Shown: in pieces, positions 15,101-15,643 of the stretch
Numbering within the stretch: the first letter of the stretch is position 1
Layout: the number at the start of each line of letters is the position of its first letter
NCBI GenBank assembly: GCA_947457975.1
Contig: CANGYC010000023.1
Span: forward strand, 1 to 15,643
DNA: 15,643 bases
From: Comamonadaceae bacterium
Lineage (GTDB): Bacteria; Pseudomonadota; Gammaproteobacteria; Burkholderiales; Burkholderiaceae_C
Direction of reading: 5' to 3'
The notes under the pieces: model-generated
Told to the model about the DNA's origin: nothing
What the model saw: the letters and a program-made list of their open reading frames with translations, nothing else
Databases searched by the model: none
Program-made: the position numbers and the translations under genes

Positions 15101-15279
15101 TCCTCAGGCGAGCGGCCCTGAAACTCGGTGGCCACCTGCACCTGCACGTTGGTCACATCGGGAAAGGCGTCCACTGACAGCCGTGTGGCCTCGCGCAGAC
15201 CGAAGGCGCAGAGCACCAGCGCCACCACCACCACCAGCAGTCGCTGGCTCAGAGCGGCACGAATCAAAGCATGAAGCAT
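12193..15279 (-). CDS. czcA: CzcA/CusA-type heavy-metal efflux RND transporter
   Basis: The 1,028-residue protein is a full-length HME-RND pump: TM1 at about 12-30, periplasmic porter domain to about 335, TM2-TM6 at about 345-500, second porter domain, and the last membrane block at about 865-1018. Signatures include DAFPDVTNVQVQV (37-49), DVYFARQLVTERL (102-114), STGLGEVYQYTLE (133-145) and FGDDLAELKRLSEQ. It trades protons for metal ions and exports them with an adaptor (CzcB) and outer-membrane channel (CzcC), not encoded in the window. TM4 reads AIGLMVDATVVVVEN (406-420): Asp412 and Glu419 are kept, but the first Asp of the DFG motif of CzcA is Ala406. The Met triad of CusA is not evident, so copper/silver is not clearly indicated. 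GAGGA precedes the ATG by seven bases, and the PII-like gene ends 15 bases upstream. Confidence 0.92.
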   Translation of the reverse strand: MLHALIRAALSQRLLVVVVALVLCAFGLREATRLSVDAFPDVTNVQVQVATEFQGRSPEEIERFVTAPLEIAMTGLPGLVEMRSLNKSGLSIITLVFTDKTDVYFARQLVTERLIEVSNRMPPGVSPVLGPLSTGLGEVYQYTLEHPTDGKRALTPEELAERRIVQDWVVRPLLRSIPGVAEINSQGGYVRQYQVVADPARLRYHGLSIQQVADAIASNNANAGGGVLPMVTEQFLVRGVGLIRTAEDISRIVVKEQGGIPVYVGNLGEVRIGSEVRQGAIIKGGYTEAVSGIVLMMRGGNAKEIVTRVKDRVDEINSKGMLPGDLQIVPYYDRTELVDAALWTVGKVLVEGIFLVIVVLFIFLGDVRSSLIVVATLVIAPLVTFIVMNRWGMSANLMSLGGLAIAIGLMVDATVVVVENVYHRLGAASDKTSRARLILQATTEVATPTIFGILIIILVFLPLMTLQGIEGKLFAPLALTIAIALFVSLLVSLFLSPVLCSYMLKGGADHDTRIVAFLKRNYLLLLDGALANKRKTLTMAVVLLLASLSLFPLLGKSFMPTMKEGALTPQINRVPSISLDESLRIEMAAMKSIAEVPGVRMVVSKLGRGESPADPAGPNESDPIVLLDPKSDRSQDEIDEEIRQRLSTIPGVQIVLSQPIAERVDEMVTGVRSQLAIKVFGDDLAELKRLSEQVARILRGVQGARDIRLERLSGQQSLTIDIDRRAIARYGLNVSDVQSVIESAIGGKEVSTVYEGERRFSVTVRYPESFRNSPEAIAKLTLRAPDGALVPMSALAEIKVLDGPAQVSREAAKRRVVVGANVEGRDLGGFVAEVQGRLQQEVQLPDGYYFVYGGQFENMERAMGTLSVIVPITIAAIFFLLFMLFNSLKMASLIILVLPFASIGGLIALAITGEYLSVPASVGFIALWGIAVLNGVVLVSCIRKLRDDGMAVAEAVREGCVMRFRPVMMTATVALLGLVPFLFSSGPGSEVQKPLAVVVIGGLITSTLLTLVVLPTLYRWFDDQPREA

Positions 15280-15294
15280 CTAATGTCCTCGCGT

Positions 15295-15621
15295 TCAGAG
15301 TGAGGTGCCGTCGCGGATGCGTGTCGGCCCCGCGATGTCGACCGTCCAGACAATGCCGTCACCGATCTGTCCGGTGCCGCAGGTTTCGAGGATGGCCTGG
15401 CGGATGGTCTCCACCATGGATTCATCGGCCAGCACGCACACCATCAGCTTGGGGGTGAAGTCCGTCAGTTCCTCTTTGACGGTGCGTTTGGCCACTGCAG
15501 CAGGTGCCGTGAAGCCTTCGGCCTTGAACACCGTCACGCCCGGAAAGTTGGGAATCGCCCGCAGGGCGTCTTGCAGTCGCTGGAGGCGGCTGGGCCGCAC
15601 GATGGCTCGGATTTCCTTCAT
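15295..15621 (-). CDS. PII-like signalling protein linked to metal efflux (PII-NG type)
   Basis: Starting at the ATG 15619-15621, the protein has 108 residues and begins MKEIRAIVRPSRLQRLQDAL, the PII opening. An in-frame TTG six codons earlier (15639) is less likely. The B-loop TGQIGDG (83-89) and C-loop RIRDG (101-105) fall at GlnB numbering. In the T-loop, D54-F55-x-P57-K58 matches GlnB exactly, yet position 51, the uridylylated tyrosine of GlnB, is Glu. Gln39 has no clear counterpart and Lys90 is Ile, so nucleotide and 2-oxoglutarate binding is probably altered. A described PII group (PII-NG) has incomplete signatures and is encoded beside heavy-metal RND pumps, which fits its place directly before czcA. 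It is probably co-transcribed with the pump and may sense metal or nucleotides. The start lies near the window edge; upstream genes are not visible. Confidence 0.85.
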   Translation of the reverse strand: MKEIRAIVRPSRLQRLQDALRAIPNFPGVTVFKAEGFTAPAAVAKRTVKEELTDFTPKLMVCVLADESMVETIRQAILETCGTGQIGDGIVWTVDIAGPTRIRDGTSL

Positions 15622-15643
15622 GGCTGTGACCTTATTCAAGTTC

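Overview
The window (about 15.6 kb, high GC, roughly 63-65 % by eye) looks like chromosomal DNA of a betaproteobacterium of the order Burkholderiales, probably Comamonadaceae-like. The grounds are protein character (CysB, the LptF/LptG pair, PepA, HolC, an orphan LivK-type binding protein, a CaiB-type CoA transferase, a CzcA pump with a PII-like partner) and gene order. The genus cannot be fixed from the sequence alone. No rRNA, tRNA, CRISPR array, transposase or integrase was seen.

Layout. (1) 2-580, plus strand: 3' end of the RNA helicase gene hrpA. (2) 663-3158, minus strand: a methionine aminotransferase gene (ybdL-like, 1989-3158), and 1,320 bp further on a second, diverged copy of only its last ~80 codons (663-914). 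A lipoprotein gene (911-1723) sits between the two copies. (3) 3167-6861, minus strand: a tight run transcribed as lptF > lptG > cbiX > cysB > ybdL. The first three overlap by ATGA, and cysB is separated by a ~130-bp regulatory gap. (4) 6908-8859, plus strand: pepA-holC, divergent from lptF with only 46 bp between, the same arrangement as in E. coli (lptG-lptF / pepA-holC). (5) 8882-9314: a 5' remnant of a chemoreceptor-like gene with an intact ribosome binding site, then the livK leader. (6) 9315-10495: an orphan branched-chain amino-acid binding protein gene with a textbook terminator. (7) 10578-11774: a CaiB/BaiF CoA transferase. (8) 11775-12192: 418 bp of non-coding DNA with strong hairpins. 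(9) 12193-15621, minus strand: a PII-like regulator followed after 15 bp by a CzcA-type heavy-metal RND pump.

How the genes work together. CbiX (sirohydrochlorin metal insertion, needed for siroheme), CysB (master regulator of sulfur assimilation) and the methionine aminotransferase form a sulfur-related block behind lptFG. LptF and LptG are the membrane pair of the lipopolysaccharide exporter. PepA and HolC are housekeeping. The PII-like/CzcA pair is a metal-efflux unit whose outer-membrane and adaptor subunits would lie upstream, beyond base 15643.

The points most worth a second look are: the duplicated aminotransferase 3' end with a lipoprotein gene inserted and a sharp block of sequence divergence; the PII-like protein that lacks Tyr51 and other ligand residues but is coupled to an RND pump; the pump's altered TM4 proton/metal motif; and the truncated chemoreceptor gene next to holC.
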